The notes under the pieces: generated by a model
Told to the model about the DNA's origin: nothing
What the model saw: only the letters and a program-made list of their open reading frames with translations
The model's database searches: none
Position numbers and translations under genes: made by a program
Part shown: positions 1-7,908 of the stretch, one piece after another
How the letters are laid out: the number at the start of each line of letters is the position of its first letter
Numbering within the stretch: the stretch's first letter is position 1
Source: Pirellulales bacterium
Lineage (GTDB): Bacteria > Planctomycetota > Planctomycetia > Pirellulales > PALSA-1355
Length of the DNA stretch: 64,000 bases
Reading direction: 5' to 3'
Assembly: GCA_022844125.1 (NCBI GenBank)
Contig: JALHMI010000003.1
Span: 62,001 to 126,000, forward strand

Positions 1-1
1 C

Positions 2-223
2 AGGCAGGCGGAGTTGAAGGCGGTCCATCATTTCGACACGCTCCTGGGACCAGTTGCTGGCACGGTTGGGCTGGTGGGCCTGTTGGCCTCCGGCATCACT
101 CGGCGGATCGTGTGGAAAGGAATTACCTACGACATGCGTCCGGGCGGAACCCTGAGCAAGATCGAGCGACCGGACTCCAATCCGCCAAACCTGCAAAACA
201 GCAGCGCACGACGCGCCGCTTAA
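2..223 (+). CDS. Glycosyltransferase, C-terminal fragment (cut by window edge)
   Basis: The frame is open to the left edge of the window, so the start and the catalytic domain are missing. The visible ~73 residues contain a hydrophobic stretch (LLGPVAGTVGLVGLLASGI) followed by RRIVWKGITYDMRPGG. This arrangement, a final membrane segment then a W-x-G-x-x-Y motif, is familiar from the C-terminal ends of membrane-bound family 2 glycosyltransferases of the HpnI/ceramide-glucosyltransferase type. Only that tail similarity supports the call. The downstream radical SAM gene follows after 53 bases on the same strand and may be co-transcribed. Confidence 0.45.
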   Translation, partial: RQAELKAVHHFDTLLGPVAGTVGLVGLLASGITRRIVWKGITYDMRPGGTLSKIERPDSNPPNLQNSSARRAA

Positions 224-276
224 AAACCTAATCGCTTCAAATCAATTCGTCGTGGCACGGCGGAAAGGACTCCCCG

Positions 277-1719
277 ATGCGTGTAGTTCTGTGGGATACG
301 CGAAAGCTGGATGTCGCCAAGGACTTCGCCGGCGGGTACGGCGTCGGCCAGTTCCCTGGCGGCGGCGGTATCGGCGGCCGCATCGTGCGTCACTTCTTCA
401 AACGCGACTACCGGCCGACGGCCCTGGTGTTCGCCTACCTGGCGGCGATCTTTCGTAAGTTGGGACACAAGGTGGAATACGCGCTGGACGACGTGCCCCC
501 GGGCGCGGACCTCTACGTATTCAATCCTTCGTTGATCACGCTGCCGCTCGAACGCCAGGCGATGGCCACCGCGATTGCGAAGAACCCCGGCGCGAAAGTG
601 ATCGTCACCGGAGCCGTTGCACACTCGATGACCGAGGCTTTTGAGGGTCTGCCCGTGACGGTCGTCCGCGGCGAGGCGGAACAGCTTCTCTGGAAGCTGG
701 ACGACGTGCTGAACACGACCGAGGGGTCGATCGACATTGGCAAGGTGGCTGACTTGGACCAACTGCCTCTGCCGGACTGGTCGCCGTTTGCGTATCAGAA
801 GTTCCGCATCGGTTTTGATTTTTCGCAATTCCCAACGGGATTGATCCAGCAGAGCCGGGGCTGCACGCTGAAGTGCAATTATTGCCCCTACATCATCATC
901 GAGAACTCGACGCGGGTGCGCTCACCGGAACTGGTGGCCGCCGAGATGCGCGCCGGCATCAAGATCTATGGTTTCCGCTCGTTCAAATTTCGCGATCCGC
1001 TGTTTGGCGTCGATCGCAAGAAGATCTTTCGCCTGGCAGAGCTGATTGGCAAGCTGCCGACCAAGATTCAGTTCTCCATTGAAAGCCGGATCGACGTGCT
1101 GCGGCCCGACGTGCTGAAGGCTCTCCGCGAAGTGGGTCTGACCAGCATCACGGTGGGCATTGAAACGCCCTCGGAGGAAACACTACGGAAGTACCACCGG
1201 GCGCCCATTCGCGACGATCGACAGCGAGAGTTCGTGAGCCTGTGCCAATCGCTGGGAATTCGGACCGTGGCGGGTTTCATGATCGGCTTCCCGGAAGACA
1301 CCGAGAAGAGCATCCTGGGCGTGCTGCGATACGCGAAAGCGGTGAATCCGACATTTGCGAACTTCAACGTGGTGACCCCCTACCCCGGCACCGAGTTCTA
1401 CGACCAGATCAAGTCGCAAATCGAAACCTTCGACACTTCGAAATACACCGTCTACACGCCGGTGCTGAAGTATCGCTATCTCACGAGCGAGCAGGTCAGC
1501 GAGTTGCACGCCAGGTGTTTCCTGAGCTACTTCTTCCGCGGGCGCTGGTTCTGGGCGAACGGGCCGATCGTGTGGCCGTGGCTGCAGAAGCTGGGGATGA
1601 AGCTGCCGCCGCTGCCGGCCGGCATTCACGCGCACGAGGGTCCGCCGCCGCCGCACTCGGGTTTGTCGGTAATCAACAAGGAAGACTGCAGCACCGACGA
1701 TCGGCGAAACGTGGCCTAG
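277..1719 (+). CDS. B12-binding-type radical SAM protein
   Basis: Predicted 480-residue radical SAM enzyme. The cluster motif is clear at about residue 199 (RGCTLKCNYCPY), i.e. CxxxCxxC, which would bind the [4Fe-4S] cluster that cleaves S-adenosylmethionine. Later motifs of the fold are visible: FSIESRIDVL, ITVGIETPSEETLRKYHR and GFMIGFPEDTEKS. The N-terminal ~180 residues look like the cobalamin-binding-type Rossmann region common in this superfamily (LGHKVEYALDDVPPGADLYVF, KVIVTGAVAH), but the DxHxxG cobalamin signature is not apparent, so cobalamin use is doubtful. ATG at 277 is preceded by GGAAAGGA. Substrate unknown; the partial glycosyltransferase upstream suggests lipid or envelope modification, which is inference. 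Confidence 0.8.
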   Translation: MRVVLWDTRKLDVAKDFAGGYGVGQFPGGGGIGGRIVRHFFKRDYRPTALVFAYLAAIFRKLGHKVEYALDDVPPGADLYVFNPSLITLPLERQAMATAIAKNPGAKVIVTGAVAHSMTEAFEGLPVTVVRGEAEQLLWKLDDVLNTTEGSIDIGKVADLDQLPLPDWSPFAYQKFRIGFDFSQFPTGLIQQSRGCTLKCNYCPYIIIENSTRVRSPELVAAEMRAGIKIYGFRSFKFRDPLFGVDRKKIFRLAELIGKLPTKIQFSIESRIDVLRPDVLKALREVGLTSITVGIETPSEETLRKYHRAPIRDDRQREFVSLCQSLGIRTVAGFMIGFPEDTEKSILGVLRYAKAVNPTFANFNVVTPYPGTEFYDQIKSQIETFDTSKYTVYTPVLKYRYLTSEQVSELHARCFLSYFFRGRWFWANGPIVWPWLQKLGMKLPPLPAGIHAHEGPPPPHSGLSVINKEDCSTDDRRNVA

Positions 1720-1736
1720 CCCGCCATGTCACGCCC

Positions 1737-2087
1737 TCAGTAGAGAAACGTGGTCCCAATAACCACCATCGCGGCGATCACGGCGAACCAGGTGATCGCC
1801 GCGGGTGGGGCTTGCTGGCGGAACTTCAAGACCGCGGCCAACAGGACCAGCGACACGACGGCAGCCACGAACGCGCTGAAGTGCAAGAGGGCGCCGAAAG
1901 TCCGAGCCCGCTCGGCGGCTGGATTATCTCGCGTGGCGAGCACAATCGCACCGCCGACGACACCGCACACGACCGTGGTCATCACCGTCATCATCCAGGC
2001 CACCGTCAGCCCATCGACGGAGCGTGTCTCGCCGGTTTCGCGTTTGATCACGGTTAGCCGCTGGCGCTGGCGAGACTTCTTGGACAT
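1737..2087 (-). CDS. Small three-helix membrane protein, unknown function
   Basis: Predicted 116-residue protein with a basic N-terminus (MSKKSRQRQRLTVIKRETGE) and three hydrophobic segments at roughly residues 28-50, 63-86 and 93-114. It is convergent with the radical SAM gene, with a 17-base gap. No family motif was recognised. It is kept as a real gene because its membrane pattern is coherent and its charged N-terminus obeys the positive-inside rule; no good Shine-Dalgarno sequence is seen. Confidence 0.55.
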   Translation of the reverse strand: MSKKSRQRQRLTVIKRETGETRSVDGLTVAWMMTVMTTVVCGVVGGAIVLATRDNPAAERARTFGALLHFSAFVAAVVSLVLLAAVLKFRQQAPPAAITWFAVIAAMVVIGTTFLY

Positions 2088-2193
2088 GTGCGCGGTCGAA
2101 TGTGGCGTGGGCTTACAGCGGTCAGGTGAGGTTTCCGCCGCAGGGGGCGGCCTGACTCATCATAGCGCGACGCATGCGGTTTCGCTACTCGCG

Positions 2194-2240
2194 CAAAACG
2201 GCGCGGCCCGCGAGAAGCTGACGTCTCGCGGGCCGCGTGC
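2194..2240 (-). terminator. Intrinsic terminator after the Cys-rich secreted protein gene
   Basis: A perfect 14-bp stem (arms 2202-2215 and 2224-2237, 8-base loop) is followed on the - strand by CGTTTTG. It lies 30 bases past the stop of the - strand gene ending at 2268, so it most likely ends that transcript. Confidence 0.7.
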
Positions 2241-2267
2241 GTTTATCTTCTGAACAAACCTGCAGGC

Positions 2268-2735
2268 TTAGCGGCCCCAGGTCGTCACGACGAGATCGCC
2301 GCAGTGCTTGAACGCCACGCGGACGCTGAAGCCGCAGCACCACTCGTACTCGACGATTTCGCGGCCGAGAAAGCCGGTGCCTTGGCACACCTTGGGCTCG
2401 CCTTCGCAGCAAGCAGGCATGCAAACGGGCACGTCGGTTTCACAGCCCGTGCAGGGGTTCTTCACCTTCAACACGATTTGCTTCGGGGGCGAGCAGTCGC
2501 CGCAGCACAGCTTCGGTCCGCGATGGTGATACTTGATGCAGGGCTCGTCGCAGCACACGGGCTCAGGCGTGCAGCAGCTGGGCTCGGGCTTGGCACAATC
2601 ACTGGCAGCAGTCTTCCTGGTCAAGCTGGCCGGTTGGGCTTCCGCACGGCGAACGATCCGGGCTTCGGCCTGATGCGCCACGATGAGCGAGGCCACGAGG
2701 GCCGCACCCAACCACAAACAACGTCGTACGAACAT
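2268..2735 (-). CDS. Cys-rich secreted protein of a planctomycete type
   Basis: Predicted 155-residue exported protein. The start is set at 2735 rather than at the longer frame because GAGGAGG sits 6 bases upstream and a clean signal peptide follows (MFVRRCLWLGAALVASLIV, cleavage near AEA). The mature part has about 18 cysteines, many paired: SCCTPEPVCCDEPC, KLCCGDCSPP, NPCTGC, PACCEGEP, EWCCGF. This pattern, with the conserved YHHRGPK and PPKQIVLKVKNPC elements, matches a family of small secreted or envelope proteins that I recall as multicopy in planctomycetes. Its function is unknown; metal binding or disulfide cross-linking of the cell surface would be guesses. Confidence 0.75.
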   Translation of the reverse strand: MFVRRCLWLGAALVASLIVAHQAEARIVRRAEAQPASLTRKTAASDCAKPEPSCCTPEPVCCDEPCIKYHHRGPKLCCGDCSPPKQIVLKVKNPCTGCETDVPVCMPACCEGEPKVCQGTGFLGREIVEYEWCCGFSVRVAFKHCGDLVVTTWGR

Positions 2736-3088
2736 CAAATCCTCCTCACAAGTAGTTTGCCATCGAAGCCTGCGTTTTGCGGGCATCGACGGTGGTCAGC
2801 GCGTCGCGTGGTCGTGTTGGACCGCACTGGCGACGCTGCAAAAATCCATTTGCCGCCTCCCATGAATGCCTATGAGGTTGCCACATTTTTCGCGAGCCGC
2901 AAGGTCTGCGCAGGCTGCGCATTTGCGCGAGTGGCAGTAAATCTCCAAGATTAAACGACTTATGCGGGTCGAGTTTGGGCAGATTTTCCGAGAATTTCCT
3001 GGCTGGTGGGTGCGCCAGCGTGTTTTTGCTCGGTTGCGGGGTGTGACCTAGATTTGCTAGGCGGCTGCTCCGGCGCTCTTGGCCAGGG
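2736..3088. other. Divergent intergenic region, no gene recognised
   Basis: About 350 bases between the - strand Cys-rich gene and the + strand coiled-coil gene. It must hold two divergent promoters. Apart from the ribosome binding site GAGGAGG next to 2735, I see no convincing element and no RNA gene. Confidence 0.5.
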
Positions 3089-5728
3089 GTGCGGAGCCGC
3101 CGCGCGCCCGGCATCGCGGTCGAAGAAGGACTGCCTGCCGCCCGTCGACAAACATCCAGCGCGATTCGCGAGCTAACGGGTTTGAACGTGTCGGTCGACC
3201 TCTCATTACCACTGAACGCCATCGGACGGCCGCTGCAAGATTCGATTCGCGAATTGCGGCGCGGCTATCAGTCGGTATCCGAGTGCCTTGAACAGACCCT
3301 GGCTGACTGCGAGCAGCGGGGCAGCGACTTGGCGGACTGCCGGCGTCAACTGGCCGAGGCCCGCCGCAGTCTCTCCGAGTATGAACGGCAGCTCGCCGAA
3401 CGCGTCCGGGCCGAGAATGAACTTTCCGGCCGTTGCGGAAGCATCAAAAAGCAGCTCGACGCCAAGAGCGCCGAACTCACGCAGGCGCAGGAAAAGATCA
3501 TTCAGCTGCAGGGCGAGTGCGAGCAGAATCGCCAGCGGCTGGAAATGGCGGCCGAGCAGGCGCAGCATCTGCGCTCGCAAGTCGAGCGGCTGGAGCGTGA
3601 CTATCGCGAAGGTCGCGAAGAGCTAAGCCAGTTGCGCGGACAGTTCGCCCCCTTGGCCGAAGCCGCGGCGGACGCCGTGCGGCTGCGCGGCGAATTGTCG
3701 GCCGCACAAAGCGACCTGGTACGGCTCCGTGAGCAGGTGACCAGCGGCGGCGGTGGTGAAGCACAGTCGCAACTTGTGAATCTGCAGAACGAGCGGATTC
3801 AGCTCCAAACCGAACTGGAGTCGCTGCGACACCGAGCCTCGGAGCTGAGCGACTCGCTGGCCGAACAAAAACGGCAGGCCGACAGCGAACGTGATCGCTG
3901 GAGCGAAGAGCTGCGGCACATGCGTCAGATCATGGAGCGGCAGACCGAAGCCTGGACACAGCGTGCGGCGCAGGCCTCGGAAGACGCCGCTGCACTGGCG
4001 GCCACGCGCGAGCGACTGGCCGTGGCCGAAGCGGAGATCAACCAGGGGCGCGAGCGCCTGTCGCTACAGTCGCAGCAAACCGAACAACTGCGCGAGGAAA
4101 TCCACCGGCTCGAGTCGCAGCGTGAAGCCGCCCGCGACGAGCTCTCACAACTGCGCGGACAATTTGGCCCGTTGAGCGAAAGCGCCGCCGATGCGGCGAG
4201 ACTTCGCGGCGAGCTTTCCGCGGCGCAGGTGGAAATCGCCCGGCTGCGGGACGAGCTTTCCAGTCCGGCCGACACTTCGGAACTGCAGTCGCAACTGTTC
4301 ACGATGCAGAACGAACGGCAACAGCTCCTCGGCGAACTGGAGTCGCTGCGCCGCCGCGCCGCAGATCTGGCTGAAGCGCTCGACGAGCAAAAGCGACTGG
4401 TGCTGGCTGAACGCGAGCAGTGGAGCGAAGAGCTGAAGCACGTCCGCGAATCGCTCGACCGGCAGAGCGCTGCCTGGGCCGAGCGCGGCGAGCAGAACGC
4501 CGTCGACGCAGAAGCCCTGAATGCGGCCCGCGAGCGTGCGATCCAGGCCGAAGCCGAGATCGTACACAGCCGCGACCGGTTGCAATTACAGGTGGAGCAG
4601 AACAGCCAGCTGCGCGAGGAGATTGAACGCCTCGAAGCGAATCGCGAAACGTCCCGCGACGAACTGGCTCAGCTTCGCGGACAGTTTGGCCCGCTGGCCG
4701 AGAGTGCCGCCGAAGCCGCTCGACTGCGCGGAGAACTTTCGGCGGCTCAAAGCGAAATCGAACGCCTACGACTGCAGGTCGCCAGCCCCGCGGAGTCGGC
4801 CGAGCTCTCGCAGGAGCTGTTCGCCAGCCAGTCGGAACGTCAGCGGTTGCAAGGCGAGCTGGAAGCGATTCGCCAGCGGGCCAGCGATCTCACCGAGCAG
4901 CTTGCCGAACAACAGCGCCAGGCGGCCGCCGAACGCGATGCCTGGGGCGAAGAGCTGCGGCATCTGCGCGAGACGCTGGAACGGCAGTCCGAGACCTGGG
5001 CCGCACGCGCGGGTCAGCCGGGCGACGAGTCGGCCGTGGCGGTTGAGCTGTCTGCCGTGTCGGCCAGGCTGAATGCCGCACAGACCGATTTGGCCGCCAG
5101 CCAAAAACAGCTTCAGTTGCAGATGGCGACTAACGAAACGCTGCAAACCGAACTCGCGGAACTGCGCGCGGCCTGGGATGTTGCCCAGCAGGAACTGGAT
5201 CGCTTGCGGAGCCGGTCGCAAGCGACGGGTGTGGTCGACTCGGCCGAAGCCGAGGCACTGCGTGTCGAACTCTCGGCGGCGCAGCATGAGATCCTGCAGC
5301 TTAGCGAGCGACTTGCCTCGACGGCCGATGCCGGACCGCTGCAAGCGCAGCTGCAGGAAGCCGCAAATGAACGACGCCAACTCGAAAACGAACTCGACTT
5401 GTTGCGGCATCGCGGAGCAGAGCTCATCGAACAGCTTGCCGAGCAGAAGCGGACCGCCGCGGCCGATCGCGAGAACTGGAGCGAAGAGCTGCGACAGTTG
5501 CGCAAAGCTGTGGAGATGCAATCCGCAGCCCTGGCGCAGCGCGAGAACGTTGGTCCGATGGTCCCAACGCACCCCAACACCATGACACCGCCGCCATCCG
5601 ACCCGGCCCGCGCGACGCAGCCGCACGGGACAAGCAGCCGAGCCGAAGAGAGCGTGCTCGGCTCGGTGATGGAACAATTTGAGTCCCTGCAAAAGAGCAA
5701 GGTCCGCAAGCTCGCGCCCAAACGATAG
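3089..5728 (+). CDS. Long coiled-coil protein with four tandem ~174-residue repeats
   Basis: Up to 879 residues, almost entirely Gln/Glu/Arg/Leu/Ala-rich coiled coil from about residue 55 to 815, ending in a Pro/Thr-rich linker and a basic tail (SKVRKLAPKR). No signal peptide or membrane segment is seen, so it is probably cytoplasmic. Four related blocks begin at residues ~177, 350, 524 and 701; shared phrases are QLRGQFGPLAESAA, ARLRGELSAAQ, NERxQLxxELExLR and WSEELRxxRxxxERQ. The GTG start at 3089 is uncertain; a TTG at 3182 is an alternative. First gene of a + strand cluster with an FGE-like protein, a Zn-ribbon GTPase and a GAP1-like protein, where it may act as scaffold. That role is inference; SMC-like or kinesin-like database hits would reflect coiled coil only. 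Confidence 0.8.
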   Translation: MRSRRAPGIAVEEGLPAARRQTSSAIRELTGLNVSVDLSLPLNAIGRPLQDSIRELRRGYQSVSECLEQTLADCEQRGSDLADCRRQLAEARRSLSEYERQLAERVRAENELSGRCGSIKKQLDAKSAELTQAQEKIIQLQGECEQNRQRLEMAAEQAQHLRSQVERLERDYREGREELSQLRGQFAPLAEAAADAVRLRGELSAAQSDLVRLREQVTSGGGGEAQSQLVNLQNERIQLQTELESLRHRASELSDSLAEQKRQADSERDRWSEELRHMRQIMERQTEAWTQRAAQASEDAAALAATRERLAVAEAEINQGRERLSLQSQQTEQLREEIHRLESQREAARDELSQLRGQFGPLSESAADAARLRGELSAAQVEIARLRDELSSPADTSELQSQLFTMQNERQQLLGELESLRRRAADLAEALDEQKRLVLAEREQWSEELKHVRESLDRQSAAWAERGEQNAVDAEALNAARERAIQAEAEIVHSRDRLQLQVEQNSQLREEIERLEANRETSRDELAQLRGQFGPLAESAAEAARLRGELSAAQSEIERLRLQVASPAESAELSQELFASQSERQRLQGELEAIRQRASDLTEQLAEQQRQAAAERDAWGEELRHLRETLERQSETWAARAGQPGDESAVAVELSAVSARLNAAQTDLAASQKQLQLQMATNETLQTELAELRAAWDVAQQELDRLRSRSQATGVVDSAEAEALRVELSAAQHEILQLSERLASTADAGPLQAQLQEAANERRQLENELDLLRHRGAELIEQLAEQKRTAAADRENWSEELRQLRKAVEMQSAALAQRENVGPMVPTHPNTMTPPPSDPARATQPHGTSSRAEESVLGSVMEQFESLQKSKVRKLAPKR
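3617..5555 (+). repeat. Four tandem in-gene repeats (519, 522 and 531 bp apart, fourth unit shorter)
   Basis: Units start near 3617, 4136, 4658 and 5189, anchored on the codons for QLRGQF (3629, 4148, 4670) and its diverged copy at 5201. Units 1-3 are similar in both protein and DNA. The fourth has lost the RGQFGPL phrase but keeps LRVELSAAQ, NERRQLENELDLLRHRG, EQLAEQKR and NWSEELRQLR. This points to internal duplication of one coiled-coil module. Confidence 0.8.
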
Positions 5729-5771
5729 GCGCGCGTGCGAAACACCCCAGCGTAAGAGTGAGGCCCCGCTT

Positions 5772-6914
5772 ATGCGAACGACCAGCCCCGACAGTCAGAC
5801 CGGCGTTTTCTCCCGGCTGCCCGAGTGGTTCAACAATTGGCTTGGAGCCAGCGGTAGCTCGCGCATGAAGAGAGAGGCCGACGCCTCGATGCAGGCGGCC
5901 ATTGCAGCCGTTGTGGAGCAGGAGGACGAGGCTCCGCTGGCGCCGCTGCGCACAGGGCGCGAGATCGAATCCGTGGTCGACGAGATGCTCGCCCAGGGGC
6001 GGTACGCACTGCTGCTGCGGCCGCAACTGATCGGCAATCTGTCGCCCGAACAATTGGCCCGGACGCGCGCGGCGCTGGCCGACGGGATGGGCCTTGTGCC
6101 CGAGGGTTTCGTCACGCTGCGTCCACCGTTCACCGACGAGTCGGCCGGCGAAGCGCCGCCGTTGCGGCTCGAGGCGTACTACCTCGACCGCTACCCGGTG
6201 ACAAACAGTCAGTACGCTCACTTTGTGGCCAGCGGCGGCTACGAGCAGATGCAAATCTGGGATCCCGAGATCTGGGCCGCGCTGCTCGATTTCGTCGACA
6301 CGACGGGTCACCCTGGCCCGCGCAACTGGAAGAACGGCCGCTTTCCCCGCGGCGAAGAACATCATCCCGTGGCCGGCGTCTGCTGGTACGAGGCCGTGGC
6401 CTATGCCCGCTGGATCGGCAAACGACTTCCCAGCGATGCGGAATGGGTGAAGGCCGGTAGCTGGCCCGTATCGATTCCTGGTCACCCCCTGCTCTCACGA
6501 CGTTACCCGTGGGGCGAAGCGATGGACCGTTCGCGGGCGAACCTGTGGGGTTCCGGTCCCGGTCGCACGGTGAGCGTGTTCGAGTTTCCTTCCGGAGTAA
6601 GCGTGGGGGGCGTGCATCAGCTGATCGGCAATGTCTGGGAGTGGACAGCCGACGCCTTCAACCTGAACAGCACCGACGCACCGGCCTCCTCGGTGCAAAC
6701 CAAGATGAAGAGCATCCGCGGCGGGGCATTCGACACCTACCTGGACGGCCAGGCGACCTGCCAGTTCCAGAGCGCGGACGTGGCGCTGACGCGGAAGCAC
6801 AACATCGGCTTCCGCTGCGCGATCCATCTGAACGATCTGGCGGATTGGCGCGAGGAGTCGGCCGACGAGGCCGACGAAACCGAAAACAACTCGTTTGCGG
6901 AGAACCCGTCATGA
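5772..6914 (+). CDS. FGE/SUMF1-fold protein without the catalytic cysteines
   Basis: Predicted 380 residues; ATG 5772 follows GAGTGAGG. The C-terminal ~245 residues have the formylglycine-generating-enzyme/EgtB fold signatures in order: YYLDRYPVTNSQYAHFV, HPVAGVCWYEAVAYARWIG, KRLPSDAEWVKAG, YPWGEA, LIGNVWEWTADAF, SIRGGAF and NIGFRCAI. True sulfatase-activating FGEs carry a copper-binding cysteine pair after the RGGS motif. Here that segment has one cysteine only (GQATCQFQ), so it is probably not an oxidase. The N-terminal ~110 residues are novel and partly helical. Its stop overlaps the next start (ATGA, 4 bases), implying coupled translation with the GTPase. A sensor, ligand-binding or scaffold role is inference. 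Confidence 0.85.
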   Translation: MRTTSPDSQTGVFSRLPEWFNNWLGASGSSRMKREADASMQAAIAAVVEQEDEAPLAPLRTGREIESVVDEMLAQGRYALLLRPQLIGNLSPEQLARTRAALADGMGLVPEGFVTLRPPFTDESAGEAPPLRLEAYYLDRYPVTNSQYAHFVASGGYEQMQIWDPEIWAALLDFVDTTGHPGPRNWKNGRFPRGEEHHPVAGVCWYEAVAYARWIGKRLPSDAEWVKAGSWPVSIPGHPLLSRRYPWGEAMDRSRANLWGSGPGRTVSVFEFPSGVSVGGVHQLIGNVWEWTADAFNLNSTDAPASSVQTKMKSIRGGAFDTYLDGQATCQFQSADVALTRKHNIGFRCAIHLNDLADWREESADEADETENNSFAENPS

Positions 6915-7822
6915 ATCGCGGCGTCGCGCTCGAACTAGACAGCCTTCGGTTGGCCCACTACGGCAATCAGATCAGTTGCTTGATCTGCGCCGAGGGCAAT
7001 ACACCGGATGCCGAATACTGCCGAAATTGTTTTGCGCCGATGATCCTGGCGCATCAGGCCCAGTCACATGCCAGCAAGCCGGTGATGTTCGCGGCGCTGG
7101 GCCCCAGCGGCGTGGGCAAAACGGTGTACCTGGGAATGCTGCTCGACATGCTCTCGAGGCAGCCGAAACATTTGCAACTGGCCGCCCGGGGCGGATTCTC
7201 CGTGACGCTCCAGCACAACACGATCGGCGCGCTTTCGCGCTGCGAGTTCCCCACGAAGACGCCCAACGAACCGGATCGCTGGAATTGGGTGCACTGCCAG
7301 CTCCGCAGCGCCAAGCAGAAGCAACCCGTCGAGATGGTGATTCCGGATATGGCCGGCGAGGCCTTGTTCGAGGAAGTCGACCATCCGCATTCCTATCGCG
7401 TGATCCACTCGCTGCTCAGCCGCTGCGACGGCGTGATGATTCTGATCGACGGCACGAAGCTGCAGGCCGGCTCGCTGGATGAGGATTACTTCACGATGAA
7501 GCTGTTGAGCCATCTGACCGAATTGACGACCGATCCGAAGCGGCCCTGGTCGTCGCGCCCCGTGGCATTGATCTTCAGCAAGGCCGATCAGTGTGAATCG
7601 TGCTTCGAAGACCCGCAGGCGTACGCCCAGCGGCATGCGCCGGGACTCTCGCGGATCTGCACTCAGAAGTTTCGGCGGCATCGGTTCTTTGCGGCGGGCG
7701 TGGCAGGAGCGATCGCCAACCGGCCCGTACGCGGCAATCCCTCGCACATGGTTCCGCTGCGCGTGGAACCGCGCGGCATCATCGAACCGTTTGAGTGGCT
7801 GGTGGACAACCTGCGCGGTTAG
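6911..7822 (+). CDS. Zinc-ribbon P-loop GTPase (DO-GTPase2-like)
   Basis: Predicted 303-residue protein starting at ATG 6911. N-terminal zinc ribbon with C23, C26, C37 and C40 (CLIC...CRNC). The GTPase domain has Walker A GPSGVGKT at residues 64-71, a DxxG-type motif PDMAGEA at D146, a hydrophobic strand DGVMILIDG, and SKAD at 223-226 in place of NKxD. The arrangement matches the uncharacterised bacterial double-GTPase type 2 (DO-GTPase2) family as I remember it. Members of that family are found beside GAP1 proteins, as here (7909-9225). The protein has no membrane segment. It is probably the NTP-dependent switch of the cluster, with the zinc ribbon as an interaction module. The family assignment needs a profile search; the GTPase motifs are direct observations. 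Confidence 0.8.
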   Translation: MNRGVALELDSLRLAHYGNQISCLICAEGNTPDAEYCRNCFAPMILAHQAQSHASKPVMFAALGPSGVGKTVYLGMLLDMLSRQPKHLQLAARGGFSVTLQHNTIGALSRCEFPTKTPNEPDRWNWVHCQLRSAKQKQPVEMVIPDMAGEALFEEVDHPHSYRVIHSLLSRCDGVMILIDGTKLQAGSLDEDYFTMKLLSHLTELTTDPKRPWSSRPVALIFSKADQCESCFEDPQAYAQRHAPGLSRICTQKFRRHRFFAAGVAGAIANRPVRGNPSHMVPLRVEPRGIIEPFEWLVDNLRG

Positions 7823-7908
7823 CACGAGGAAGCGCTGCGGGAGTTGCACGGACGGGCTGGCGACAACTTCATCCATAGACGAACGCAATCGGCAAACTGG
7901 GGCCTCTC

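Noticed and set aside
220-828. Open frame on the - strand opposite the radical SAM gene
   Set aside because: Antisense shadow of a well-supported gene; Arg/His-rich, no start signal, no motif.
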